From positions 1 to 60,520 of IMG/VR virus record IMGVR_UViG_3300044621_001247: a stretch of DNA of 60,520 nt. One strand, written 5' to 3'. The stretch is from a virus. Position 1 is the first letter of the stretch. The number at the start of each line of letters is the position of its first letter. The notes under the pieces were generated by a model. That model did no database searches and was not told the origin of the DNA. It was given only the letters and a program-made list of their open reading frames with translations. The position numbers and the translations under genes are program-made. This document shows positions 1 through 8,898 of this stretch, piece after piece.

Positions 1-2009
1 GGTGCTGTCGGAATGACGAGTATGGTGTCCTTCCTGGGTTCGATGACCGTGTCGAAGACCTGGCTCTCAAGCACCGTCTGCGACTGAGAGAGGTCGTTGG
101 AGACGGACGATTCCGGGATGAAGATGATGTCTGCCGCATTGTCGTCCTGGGCGAACAGGCTGTATGCTGCCATGAGTTCTGAAAGGGTAGCCGCGCTGTT
201 TCCAGCCGAGTCTCCGAACTTCAACTGAGTGTCGTATGACCCTACCCGCGTGTAGGTGATGCCGTCAGCACCGACCTTCTGCGAGGTGATGTCTCCGAAG
301 ACCGTGCTTGCAAGCGATGTGCTGTTGCCCAATCCGCCCTGATACGGAAGAACCTTCGTCATGTAGACGAACTGCGAGTTGGTGTTGATGTAGTCCTTGT
401 AGAAGATGGACTCTCCGTCCAGGTTCTTGGCATCGGATGCCTTGGAGAGGAGTTCAAACCGCTCAAGGATGGAACCCTTAGTACCGAACTTTCCACCCGC
501 ATCGACAACTGCGATGCTGATCTCGTCGTTCGATCCTCCCTGCGACAGGGCATAGGACGAAGTGGCAGGGATGCTTCCGAACAACTTGGACGAGGAGAAC
601 GGCTCTCCGCTGGATGTAGTCGTGGAAGATGAGTCGCTGCGAACGCCAAACTGCACGATTCCGAACTTGAGGTTGTTCCTGACCCCCGTGATGCCACCCG
701 TGACATCGAAGGTGATTCCGACCGTCTCGATGTTGGACGAGTCCTGGTCAATCCTGCGCTTGTAGGATCTGCCTCCGGTGATACCGATCAACTGCGCCCA
801 ACCCTTGACGGTTCCCGATGGAGCAGAACCGATGAGTTCCTCTCCCGCCCGCGACCAGTTGATCACATAGTTCTCGAAGTTGCTTGTCTGGACCGACTGA
901 GGACTAGATGGCTCCACGAACAGCGGCTGGAAGTTGGAGGGAAGACCGCTTTCCGACACGACCTCTACGCGGCTGATGGTGAATGCCGTGTTGCCTGGAT
1001 CGGGAGATCCCGTGCGGAACCTGGTTCCCATGTTGGAGTAGTCTCCGTTCAGGAACAGGATGTCTACGAAGTTGCTGTTAGTGGTATTCAAGCGGCAGAA
1101 GATGTTGCCAGGAATACCGTAGTGGTAGAATGGATTGAACCTGTGGTCTCCGTCGCCAGGAGCGAACCTTTCGGCTGCGTAGTAGTTGGCTGCGTTGCCA
1201 TCGGGATTCGACCCAGTTCCCGTCAAGGTGAAGTTTTGAGCCGTGGTTCCACGGGCATACAAGATGTTGAACTTGTTGATGTCCTGATTGACGGTCGAGA
1301 TGAACTCGGTCGCTGCGACCTTGGGCTGAACCGTGACTGTGAACCAAGGAATGCTCTCGAACGAGACACCAGCCGAGGACTGCTGCGCACCGCTTCCGCG
1401 ATCCGAGAAGCCCGTGTATGTCACTCCGTAGTTTCCGCTAGATACTCCCGTGATGGCTCCTGCATAACCACCAAGTAGGGTGAAATCGCTGTATGCGGGG
1501 GTGGAAACGCTGTCGGATGTTCCTCCGTCGAAGAGGACGACTCTGAGCGAGTTTCCGAATGTGCCAGGATACCTTGCCTTGAAGTATGCCTTCGTCTCGA
1601 TCCCGTCTCCTGCCGAGAATCCACCAAGAGTCCTGAACTGGTCGATGTTGCGGATGGTCCGCTGATCAACGCTGCCGATCCATGTCACGCCCGCATCGTC
1701 CGATGTGGCATTGACCTCTCCAGCCTTGATGGCACGGATGACCTTCAGAGGCGAGGAGTAGCGGAGGAAGTTTGCCGCAGCGTTGAAGTCCTGGTTTCCA
1801 TCGACGGCGGATGCATCGCTTGTCGGCTTTCCGAAGATGGTCGCAAGGTTGCTTTCCGTGCTGATGTTGGTGGCAACCAGACCTGGTCCCCAGTTGAAGA
1901 TTCCGACCATGCCGCCAACATTGAGTCCCTCGGGGACGATGAACTGCGAGAGGTCGATCTCTGAAACATTTACTCCAGGACTGAGTTGCGTTGGAATGGG
2001 ATTAGCCAT
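1..2009 (-). CDS. Tail sheath protein paralogue (partial)
   Basis: Open minus-strand frame that starts at 2009 and runs off the left edge without a stop, giving at least 669 residues. The N-terminus (QLSPGVNVSEIDL, then GGMVGIFNWGPG) matches that of the adjacent sheath gene (QLSPGVNFSEIDL, then GGFAGVFQWGPAE), so the two are paralogues. T4 gp18-type sheath proteins form the contractile tube around the tail tube; the N-terminal strand normally contributes to inter-subunit mesh contacts. It follows the first sheath gene after nine bases and has an AAGGAGA ribosome site. The C-terminal contraction domain is outside the window. Whether it is a second functional sheath or a specialised variant cannot be told. 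Confidence 0.85.
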   Translation of the reverse strand, partial: MANPIPTQLSPGVNVSEIDLSQFIVPEGLNVGGMVGIFNWGPGLVATNISTESNLATIFGKPTSDASAVDGNQDFNAAANFLRYSSPLKVIRAIKAGEVNATSDDAGVTWIGSVDQRTIRNIDQFRTLGGFSAGDGIETKAYFKARYPGTFGNSLRVVLFDGGTSDSVSTPAYSDFTLLGGYAGAITGVSSGNYGVTYTGFSDRGSGAQQSSAGVSFESIPWFTVTVQPKVAATEFISTVNQDINKFNILYARGTTAQNFTLTGTGSNPDGNAANYYAAERFAPGDGDHRFNPFYHYGIPGNIFCRLNTTNSNFVDILFLNGDYSNMGTRFRTGSPDPGNTAFTISRVEVVSESGLPSNFQPLFVEPSSPQSVQTSNFENYVINWSRAGEELIGSAPSGTVKGWAQLIGITGGRSYKRRIDQDSSNIETVGITFDVTGGITGVRNNLKFGIVQFGVRSDSSSTTTSSGEPFSSSKLFGSIPATSSYALSQGGSNDEISIAVVDAGGKFGTKGSILERFELLSKASDAKNLDGESIFYKDYINTNSQFVYMTKVLPYQGGLGNSTSLASTVFGDITSQKVGADGITYTRVGSYDTQLKFGDSAGNSAATLSELMAAYSLFAQDDNAADIIFIPESSVSNDLSQSQTVLESQVFDTVIEPRKDTILVIPTA

Positions 2010-2018
2010 TTTCTCTCC

Positions 2019-3929
2019 TTAGATGATCTCGGTGAAGGTGCTGTCTGTCCTGGTCGCGATGAAGTTCAACTGGATGAAGTTGATGCTTCGGTTGGGCTTG
2101 ATGAAGATGTCTGCGACGAACTGGTTGTTGTCGATGACCTGACCTGTGTTGTTGGTCTCGTCGCACACGACCTTGAAGTCGGTGATGCCGCGCTGCGCCT
2201 GTATGCTCCTGAGGTAGGGGATGACCAGGTTGCGGAACTGAGACCTAGTGAACTCGTCGTTGAACTCGAAGAGGCTGAACTTCGCTGCGGTGGAGATAGC
2301 CCTCTCCACCGTGATGAAGAGCCTACGGACATTGATTCGGTCGAACGCGGACGGCTTCTTGAGAAGGGTCTTGTCTCCGTAGAGAAGGGTTCCCTCTCCG
2401 CTGAATGTAGCCACGGGATTGACACCCGCCGAGTAGAGGATGTCACGCGCAGCCTGATCGGGGTTGAACGCCAGTTTCACGACATTCTTCAGCGATCCAC
2501 GGTTCGGTCCCGCTGGGGAGAACCAAGGCTGAGACGTGAACTCGCTCCTTGCGGCAAGACCAGCCGTGTCGGAGTTCAGAGGGATGTATCGGAACAAGTC
2601 GTTGTACTTGTCGTAGACATACTTCCATCCGCTGTCCATGAAGACATAGGACGAGTTGATGTTGTAGGCATTGCGGGTCGCCACGACATTGTTCGTGGCT
2701 GTGATCTGAGACTTGTTGAGGACATCGCTGAGTTTTGGCGAGATGAAGACAACGCAGTCCTTGCGGGCATCAGCCATGTCCCTGAGCAACTTGACGATGG
2801 TCTCAGCCTGTGAGTCGCCGCCAGCGCGTCCTGCCACGATGAGCGACACATCGATGTTCTCGCGGTCAGCCAACTTGGAGTAGCCGTTGGTGTAGATCCT
2901 GCTGCTGGCATTTGTTCCTGCGGTAGCACCACCGAGGCTGTAGCGGATGACCTTGGCGAATCCACCTGAGACATCGCTGAACGAAGTGCCTAGAGGCTGC
3001 TCTGAGGCTGCTCCCCAGATGCTCTTGATGTTTCCACCCCAGATGTATGTCGAGTCGTTGTTGATCGTGCTCGTCACATAGTTTGGCTGGTTGTTGTTGT
3101 CCTTGCTGTCGAAAGCCTTGGACACCGACTGATATGTCTCGAGAACGGAGTTCTTGGTTCCCGTGAAAAGACCGTCCTCGTCGATGACCGCGATATTCAG
3201 TTCGTCGTTCGCTCCACCGGCATTGGTTGCCTGTGTGCTGGTGTCTGCGGCAAGCGAGAAGAGATCCGCATACTTGCTGCGGTATGTGATGACGGTTCCG
3301 TTGGGAATGGTGCTTGCCACCGTGCTCTTGAGGGTGGCAGTCAGACCAGTGGCAGCGTCGATGAGGAAGACCTGCGAGAAGTTCTGCGTCTGGAATATGA
3401 GTTTGTCGTTCTCCTCGACCGTTCCGCCGATTGCCGTGGTGAAGGTGATGGTGTTCGTTCCAGACGAGGCGGTGGCTCCGAGAGTCAGGCTAGCCTGTCC
3501 GTCTCCGTCCAGAACCACGACCTTGAGGGAGTTTCCGATGACACCTGGGCAGCGGGCATAGAAGGGAAGGGTCAAGCCCGATCCAGCAGCGAAGAAATCA
3601 TCGTCGTTGAGGTAGATCTGACCAGTCGCTCCGCTGGAGTTTGCCGTTGTCTCGTCGCTTCCGACGACGCGGACGATCTTGAGGTTTCTCCCATATTGGA
3701 GGAAGTTAGCCGCAGAATGGAAGTCGATGCCGTCATCCGTGCGAGTAGGCTTTCCGAAAACCCTTACGAGATCGTCTTCGGAAGTGACGGTGACGACCTT
3801 TTCGGCTGGTCCCCACTGAAACACGCCAGCAAAGCCACCTGTGGTGGTCGAGAGGTTTGGAACCACCGTGGTGAGGTCGATTTCCGAAAAGTTCACACCA
3901 GGACTAAGTTGTACGGGCAGTCTGCTCAT
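2019..3929 (-). CDS. gp18: Contractile tail sheath protein
   Basis: This 636-residue protein has the usual length and features of T4-type sheath proteins: a conserved N-terminal arm (QLSPGVNFSEIDLT), early FGKPTRTDDG and FHSAANFLQYGRNLKIVR segments typical of the family, and a conserved C-terminal domain (about residues 490-636: VKLAFNPDQAARDILYSAG, then RRLFITVERAIS and a final IQLNFIAT strand). Many copies polymerise on the tail tube and contract on infection. It lies downstream of the terminase genes, the T4 order 16-17-18, and is followed by a paralogous sheath gene. The start has GGGAGAAAC as ribosome site. Identification is firm. Confidence 0.96.
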   Translation of the reverse strand: MSRLPVQLSPGVNFSEIDLTTVVPNLSTTTGGFAGVFQWGPAEKVVTVTSEDDLVRVFGKPTRTDDGIDFHSAANFLQYGRNLKIVRVVGSDETTANSSGATGQIYLNDDDFFAAGSGLTLPFYARCPGVIGNSLKVVVLDGDGQASLTLGATASSGTNTITFTTAIGGTVEENDKLIFQTQNFSQVFLIDAATGLTATLKSTVASTIPNGTVITYRSKYADLFSLAADTSTQATNAGGANDELNIAVIDEDGLFTGTKNSVLETYQSVSKAFDSKDNNNQPNYVTSTINNDSTYIWGGNIKSIWGAASEQPLGTSFSDVSGGFAKVIRYSLGGATAGTNASSRIYTNGYSKLADRENIDVSLIVAGRAGGDSQAETIVKLLRDMADARKDCVVFISPKLSDVLNKSQITATNNVVATRNAYNINSSYVFMDSGWKYVYDKYNDLFRYIPLNSDTAGLAARSEFTSQPWFSPAGPNRGSLKNVVKLAFNPDQAARDILYSAGVNPVATFSGEGTLLYGDKTLLKKPSAFDRINVRRLFITVERAISTAAKFSLFEFNDEFTRSQFRNLVIPYLRSIQAQRGITDFKVVCDETNNTGQVIDNNQFVADIFIKPNRSINFIQLNFIATRTDSTFTEII

Positions 3930-3979
3930 TTGTTTCTCCCAATGAATCTACTCTCGTATGTATCATTTTGAGTATTTGC

Positions 3980-5674
3980 TCAGTACCACCCACCCGCGCC
4001 ATGATTCATGCGGTCTTCCCAGAACTTCTCCGCGTTTTCCTTGTGCCAGACCGCACCGTCCTCGAATGCCGTGGTGGAAATCTCGTCATCCACCCCGTCC
4101 TCGACGAACCCAAACGGAAGCATCTCCTCCTCTATCTTCTCTATCTGCTCCTTGTAGATGTCCTTCTTGATGTCCATGTTGGTGACATCCTTGAAGTAGG
4201 GCTGAGTGGACATCCACCCGAAGAGAACCAGTGTCATCACAAGGTCGTCGTTGTAGCCAGCCTCAGCCTCGAACGAGTTTCTCTTGGACACATAAGAGTA
4301 GAGTTCCTTGATTGTGTCGAAGTCCTCCACGATCAGGCTGTTTCCCTCCAGCAGGGTCTTGAGGACGGAGCATCCAAGACGCTTGACCACCTCGGATGTA
4401 CGGACTCCGAACTGCTTGGTTCCTACTCCGAACCCGCCGTCCATGACCTGACCCTTCCTTCCCCTGTGGGTGCATTTCAGGAGGTTCTCGTATTCCAGTT
4501 CCGAGTGGATGGCATCAGCCACCTGTCCTCCCATGTCGTTTATCTCGACCAGCACATGCGCATTGTTGTACTGCCTTGCTGCCATGTGGATGACATTCGG
4601 GAAGATCAGGGGGGATATCTTGTTGTTGCGGAAGGTGGCAACCACCTTGTAGGGTGTGCTGGTGATGTCGAACACGCTGAAGGCAGAGTAGTCCTGCTCC
4701 GTTCCATGCGAGACATCCACCGCCATGGCATAGATGTGCTTTGGTTCAGCCTTCTCGTACACCTTGAACCCCTCTCCGTTCTCGAATACGGGGTTCTTGT
4801 ACGCCAGCGTCTTCAACTTGGCTGGCGATATGAGGGTGTGGATGGAGCCTAGGAACTCGCAGTTGTGCTCGGTGTTGAACTGCTCAAGAGAGGTGTTGGC
4901 AATCGTCTCTTCCATCCACTTCTCGTCGCGACCAGGAACATCAGACCAGTGGACTTCTATCGGGATGTATGTGTTCCTCTTGTTCGTGGCATCCGTCCAC
5001 ATCTTGTAGAACATGTTCATGCCGTGGGGAGTGGACACCACGATCATCTTGGTGTCCTTGCCGGACGAAATGGTCGGATAGACCGAGGAGAAGAACTCTT
5101 CAGCCACATTGTCGGGGACATAGGCAAACTCGTCCAGTAGGATGGCATTCAGGGACATACCACGGACAGCCGATGACGAGGTCGCTGAAGCGATGACGCG
5201 AGACCCGTTCTCAAGTTGGATCGACCCCTTGTTCCACTCCGTGATTCCCTGCTGAAGCCACCTTGGAAGATACTCGTATGCCAGTTTCAGCCTGGCAAGA
5301 AGTTCCCTTGCCGTGCTCATCTTGTTGGCAAGGATAGCCACATTCATGCTCTGGTTGAACAGGATGTAGTGCAGGAGATAGGCAGTCACCGTGGTTGACT
5401 TGCCAGCCTGTCGCGGCAACTTGGCAATGACGAACCTGTTCTCGTGGATCGTCCGCACTATCTCTTCCTGGTAGTCGTAGAGGTCGAAGGGAACGAGACC
5501 CTTGTCTAGCGACACAATCTTGATGTATTTCTGCACGAAGTAGATGGGATCCCTGGCACATCGTGCGTATTCCGCCACCTGCTCCTGAGTCCAGTTTATC
5601 TTGACCCCAGGAGCCTTGAGGTTCTGGTTTCCCATGTACCAGCCTTCTGTCTTTGCTTCAGGCATCTTCGCCAT
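3980..5674 (-). CDS. gp17: Terminase large subunit (packaging ATPase/nuclease)
   Basis: A 564-residue TerL of the gp17 family, the motor that pumps DNA into the prohead and cuts the concatemer. Visible motifs: Walker A RQAGKST at residues 88-94, Walker B AILLDEFA at 177-184, coupling motif VVSTPHG at 212-218, and the RNase H-like nuclease with Asp320 (AMAVDVSHG), an acidic VEIND patch near 377-380 and a C-terminal YNDDLVM segment. All expected catalytic residues are present, so it should be active. It overlaps the small terminase gene by 17 bases, suggesting translational coupling, and precedes the sheath genes as in T4. A 50-base gap separates it from the sheath gene. Confidence 0.97.
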   Translation of the reverse strand: MAKMPEAKTEGWYMGNQNLKAPGVKINWTQEQVAEYARCARDPIYFVQKYIKIVSLDKGLVPFDLYDYQEEIVRTIHENRFVIAKLPRQAGKSTTVTAYLLHYILFNQSMNVAILANKMSTARELLARLKLAYEYLPRWLQQGITEWNKGSIQLENGSRVIASATSSSAVRGMSLNAILLDEFAYVPDNVAEEFFSSVYPTISSGKDTKMIVVSTPHGMNMFYKMWTDATNKRNTYIPIEVHWSDVPGRDEKWMEETIANTSLEQFNTEHNCEFLGSIHTLISPAKLKTLAYKNPVFENGEGFKVYEKAEPKHIYAMAVDVSHGTEQDYSAFSVFDITSTPYKVVATFRNNKISPLIFPNVIHMAARQYNNAHVLVEINDMGGQVADAIHSELEYENLLKCTHRGRKGQVMDGGFGVGTKQFGVRTSEVVKRLGCSVLKTLLEGNSLIVEDFDTIKELYSYVSKRNSFEAEAGYNDDLVMTLVLFGWMSTQPYFKDVTNMDIKKDIYKEQIEKIEEEMLPFGFVEDGVDDEISTTAFEDGAVWHKENAEKFWEDRMNHGAGGWY

Positions 5675-6146
5675 CCTTCACTTCCGATTGGTCTATGATC
5701 TGCCGCGCTTCGTCCATGGCTTTGGAGAAACTGCGCTTTGGGTTTATGAGTTCCTGAAGATCCTTCGTGGAACCAAGGAACAAGGCATTGTTTATGTTCG
5801 TCTCGCCCTTGCTTTGGTACTTTTCCTGCTTGATGGTCTTCATGCGCTGATGCAGTTCGACCAAGTCCTTGTTGGTCTCCGCTACTGCCTTTATCATCTG
5901 CGCGACCACTTCGTAAGCCCGTGGTTCCTCGACCTCGGTTGCCACCTTCAAGGCTCCGTCCACAGCCATGAACCCAAGGCTGATGAGTTCCCGAAGGTTC
6001 TCCCTTGCCTTCTGGAAGTCCTTGTCTGCCTCGTCCATGTCCGTCTTGACGGCAAGCGGCTGACCATCCTTCCTTGCCAAAGGGGCTTCATCTGGCTGTA
6101 TGTTGAGTATCTCCGAGAGGCTGTCGTCCATCTTTCCCATGCTCAT
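5658..6146 (-). CDS. gp16: Terminase small subunit
   Basis: A 162-residue protein directly upstream of TerL and overlapping its start, the position of T4 gene 16. It is charged and helical, with a central coiled-coil-like stretch (residues about 60-115, including MIKAVAETNKDLVELHQRMK), as in gp16-type subunits that form rings, recognise DNA and stimulate the large subunit. An AAAGG ribosome site precedes the ATG at 6146; a second in-frame Met follows two codons later. The call rests on position, size and helical composition, since small terminases diverge strongly in sequence. Confidence 0.85.
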   Translation of the reverse strand: MSMGKMDDSLSEILNIQPDEAPLARKDGQPLAVKTDMDEADKDFQKARENLRELISLGFMAVDGALKVATEVEEPRAYEVVAQMIKAVAETNKDLVELHQRMKTIKQEKYQSKGETNINNALFLGSTKDLQELINPKRSFSKAMDEARQIIDQSEVKDGEDA

Positions 6147-6155
6147 CGCCTTTCA

Positions 6156-6323
6156 TCATGTGTTGCCCACCAGGTACACCCTGATTATCTCCTTGTAAGA
6201 GAAACCCGTAGCCCCGTCGAATGTAGCCCCATCGGAGAATGTCACCCCGAGGAAGTTAGTCTGCGTTATCCCCACCGTGTAGTTGGTCAGGAAGCCGTCA
6301 AGAGTCTTTTCGTTGATCGTCAT
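6156..6323 (-). CDS. Small protein between gp15 and gp16
   Basis: A 55-residue frame with its ATG inside an ATGA overlap with the stop of the gp15 gene. Its stop lies nine bases before the gp16 start, so it fills the gap exactly. The product has a polar N-terminus, a short NYTVGITQTNFLGVTFSDG segment of strand-like character and ends KEIIRVYLVGNT. No family was recognised. Tight packing supports it as a real gene, probably a minor head-tail or tail protein expressed with gp15, but no function can be assigned. Confidence 0.6.
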   Translation of the reverse strand: MTINEKTLDGFLTNYTVGITQTNFLGVTFSDGATFDGATGFSYKEIIRVYLVGNT

Positions 6324-6979
6324 GGTTCGCTCATCAGTTCTTGGAATGTGAGGCGAACCTCGCGGATGATTCCCGAAGTCCTGATTCTGCCGAAGACGAA
6401 TGACTTGGCTGTGAAACTGAGGGTGTGGGTGACCATCCTGCGGGTCATCAGGTCTCCCTCATATTCCTCCGTGGCATTCACCGAGTTCAATATGATCGGC
6501 ACATCGATCTTCTTGTCCAGTTCCGTGAAGTTCATCGTGATGGTGAAGTCGGGGGTGAAGTTGGGCAGTATCTGCTCGACTATCTGATGACCGTCCTCGA
6601 TGTTCCTAGTCATGATGTTCAGGGTGAACTGGATGTTGTAGGGAACCTGATGGTAGGTGTTGGACAGCGTCTGATCCAGTTCGTCCTTCGGGGAAGTGGT
6701 CTTGTTGAGGGTGTTCAGTTTCCTTCCGCCGTCATACTGCATTCCCGTTATCTCGAAGCCGATCCTAGGAAGGATGTTCTCTACCGTGTCCCTGTCGCCA
6801 GCCTCGTCAAGTTCGATGACCCTTCTGTAGAACTTCTCCTTGGGACCATACGAGATGGGAACCTTGATCCTCTTCTTGCTGCTGTCGGGATACTCATGCT
6901 CCACGAACACCTCGTCGAAGAGGGATCCGAATGCGACCACCAGTTTCCGTATGCTACCGTTGTAGAAGTAGTCGAACAC
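6320..6979 (-). CDS. gp15: Tail sheath terminator / neck protein
   Basis: 219 residues beginning MFDYFYNGSIRKLVVAFGSL, closely patterned on the T4 gp15 start, followed by the family's RIKVPISYGPKEKFYRR segment, ETILPRI-like ENILPRIGFE, and IVEQILPNFTPDF near residue 140. In T4, a gp15 hexamer caps the tail tube and sheath and joins the finished tail to the head. Order gp13-gp14-gp15-gp16-gp17 is preserved, which reinforces the call. The gene starts three bases after the gp14 gene and couples to the next small gene through ATGA. Confidence 0.95.
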   Translation of the reverse strand: MFDYFYNGSIRKLVVAFGSLFDEVFVEHEYPDSSKKRIKVPISYGPKEKFYRRVIELDEAGDRDTVENILPRIGFEITGMQYDGGRKLNTLNKTTSPKDELDQTLSNTYHQVPYNIQFTLNIMTRNIEDGHQIVEQILPNFTPDFTITMNFTELDKKIDVPIILNSVNATEEYEGDLMTRRMVTHTLSFTAKSFVFGRIRTSGIIREVRLTFQELMSEP

Positions 6980-6982
6980 GGA

Positions 6983-7834
6983 TCACCACCTTCCCTCTCC
7001 GAACGGGTCTTTGTCCGTGAAGTCGATTATGTCCTTCGCGGCTCTCTCCCTTTCTATGGCATGGCTGTCGTCTGCGTTGGTGTCCAGGTACTTTTCGTCC
7101 GTGGACGCAAGGGCTGTGTATGTGGTCTGCACTCCCGACTTCCCCCCCTTCAGCGGAAGAAGGATGTCGGGTGTCCCCACCTCGTCGCTGACCTTGAGCG
7201 TCTTCTCCTGCTGCTTGTAGTCGATGACGGTCGCCTTGTATGTGCTGCTGGAGAATGCAGCACCCTGATAGATGGTCTCGCCTTCCTGGAAGGTGACTCC
7301 TGCTGACAGCGTGAACGACCTGATCGGCTTCACCAGGTTGGTCTCTATGGCATCCACTTCCACGATCTCCGTGTCCAGTTTCTCCGCGTTGTAGCGGAAC
7401 CTCTCGCAGTAGAGTTCATATGCAAAGAACGAGTTCCTGTTGTTGACATACTTGATCTCAAACAGACCCCCGTAGTCGGGAAAGTAGACCAGGTCTCCTT
7501 CCTGAGGGATGGTGTCCGTCCCGTACTTCGCGCTTTCCTCGGTGAACCTGCTCTTTGCCACCATGAGGTTCAATGAGTCCTGCAAGTTGATTCCGAACTT
7601 GTCTATCACCCTGCCTAGAGACTCGTAGAACTCGTAGTTGCTGACGAACATCTCTATCTGAAAACTCTTCTCGAACTTGGATATGGTGTCCTCTCCGAAG
7701 AGAGCGTCCAAGTTCTGAAACTTCCTGAAGATGTAGTGGACATCGAAGCCGAAGATCTGTATCTGCTCCTTGACCAGTTGCTCCAGAAGGTTTGAGTCCC
7801 TGAACGAGACCTTGAAGTAGGGGTTTCTTGCCAT
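6983..7834 (-). CDS. gp14: Neck protein gp14
   Basis: 283 residues, similar in length to T4 gp14. Family-like features include an early IQIFGFDVHYIFRKFQNLD stretch followed by LFGEDTISKFEKSFQIEMF, then a YFPDYGGLFEIKYVNN segment near residue 130. gp14 forms part of the neck ring between portal/gp13 and the tail. The gene abuts the end of gp13 with no spacer and lies three bases before gp15. Its C-terminus is charged and acidic. Context and internal motifs agree, so this is a confident call. Confidence 0.93.
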   Translation of the reverse strand: MARNPYFKVSFRDSNLLEQLVKEQIQIFGFDVHYIFRKFQNLDALFGEDTISKFEKSFQIEMFVSNYEFYESLGRVIDKFGINLQDSLNLMVAKSRFTEESAKYGTDTIPQEGDLVYFPDYGGLFEIKYVNNRNSFFAYELYCERFRYNAEKLDTEIVEVDAIETNLVKPIRSFTLSAGVTFQEGETIYQGAAFSSSTYKATVIDYKQQEKTLKVSDEVGTPDILLPLKGGKSGVQTTYTALASTDEKYLDTNADDSHAIERERAAKDIIDFTDKDPFGEGRW

Positions 7835-8605
7835 TTAGCCCACCATGAAATCCACGGGCAGTTCGTACTTGGATTGAACCGTGTCCTCTATCTTGTTGAT
7901 CTCGTCCACGGCTTCGCTGTAGATGAGAGCGGCATCGAACTTCATCCCGCCAGGCAAGGGGATGTCCTTGAACTTGATGAGGTTCGATGCCCACTGCCGC
8001 TTGATGAGTGCGGTAACATACTTCTTGAGGAGGCGGTCGTTGTATATCTCTGGGAATGTGTCGGCATTCAGGGCAACATACGACTCTACGAGTATCTTGT
8101 CTCCCACATCGAATGTCTTCGTCCAGTCGGTTCCCAACTTGATGCGGTTGGTCACTCGGCTGAACTCTACCTGCTTCTCGGGATTGAGGAACAACTGAAG
8201 CATGTTGAGATACTGCTTCGTGCTGTCGTAGTAGTTCAGGTTGGACGATCCAGTGAGGAAGCCGTTGAAGTAGTCGTTGAGCATCAACTGATACTGAACG
8301 CTGAACATCCCGCTCTGCACAGCCTGATCGACCACGAAGACCTTCTGTATGCTCACTATCTCCGCTCCAGTCGAACCCGTGGGGATGCTGGCTGTGGAGA
8401 TGTACTTGTTGTCGATGTCCTGCTGAGTTATGGTGTAGGGAAGGTATGCCTTCTCTATTCCGTCGAAGTGGTACTGAGAGAAGAACTGCAAGGCATCGTC
8501 TATGCGATCCTCGACCTGAGCGTCATCCACGTTGATTTCGATGACGGGAAACCCTAGCCTTCTGAGGGCATAGTCCTTGAGTTGTTCCCTTGATCCGATG
8601 GACAT
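7835..8605 (-). CDS. gp13: Neck protein gp13
   Basis: 256 residues beginning MSIGSREQLKDYALRRLG, then VIEINVDDAQVEDRIDDALQ, the hallmark N-terminus of T4-type gp13 neck (head-tail connector) proteins. gp13 docks on the portal and, with gp14, creates the tail-binding site. The start is fixed by a strong AAAGGAGG ribosome site eight bases upstream. The preceding small gene overlaps its first 52 bases in another frame. It sits just upstream of gp14, as in T4. Confidence 0.95.
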   Translation of the reverse strand: MSIGSREQLKDYALRRLGFPVIEINVDDAQVEDRIDDALQFFSQYHFDGIEKAYLPYTITQQDIDNKYISTASIPTGSTGAEIVSIQKVFVVDQAVQSGMFSVQYQLMLNDYFNGFLTGSSNLNYYDSTKQYLNMLQLFLNPEKQVEFSRVTNRIKLGTDWTKTFDVGDKILVESYVALNADTFPEIYNDRLLKKYVTALIKRQWASNLIKFKDIPLPGGMKFDAALIYSEAVDEINKIEDTVQSKYELPVDFMVG

Positions 8606-8898
8606 GGTTGCCTCCTTTCATTCCGAAGATTCTCAAAGTATCTAGCGTCGTTCTCTCTTTGGCTCCTGCACATCCTCAGTTCAGCGAGGCGATGCGCCAA
8701 ATCATCGATGCCAGAGCAAGGAACTGGTAGACCCCTCTGCACATGTCCATCGGAGATGTAGTGGCGGCTGGTGTCGTAATAGTGAACCAGTTCTCCGGCA
8801 TGGGGATAGTGAGGATTCACCATCAGTATGTCTGTAATGTGAAACTGCTCTCCTTGGAAGAAAACAACATCGCCGGATCTGTTGAACACCACGCTCAT
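8554..8898 (-). CDS. Small protein between fibre cluster and neck
   Basis: 114 residues starting within an ATGA overlap with the end of the 642-residue fibre-like gene, which supports it as a genuine coupled gene. The first 75 residues look structured (VVFNRSGDVVFFQGEQFHI, with several His and aromatic residues), whereas the last 30, which overlap gp13 in another frame, are polar and low in complexity. Function unknown; a minor virion or chaperone role is suggested only by its position between receptor-binding genes and the neck. Confidence 0.65.
   Translation of the reverse strand: MSVVFNRSGDVVFFQGEQFHITDILMVNPHYPHAGELVHYYDTSRHYISDGHVQRGLPVPCSGIDDLAHRLAELRMCRSQRENDARYFENLRNERRQPCPSDQGNNSRTMPSEG

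Noticed and set aside
1986-2813. 275-residue plus-strand frame opposite the sheath gene
   Set aside because: Antisense shadow of the conserved sheath protein; similar frames occur opposite most left-hand genes.
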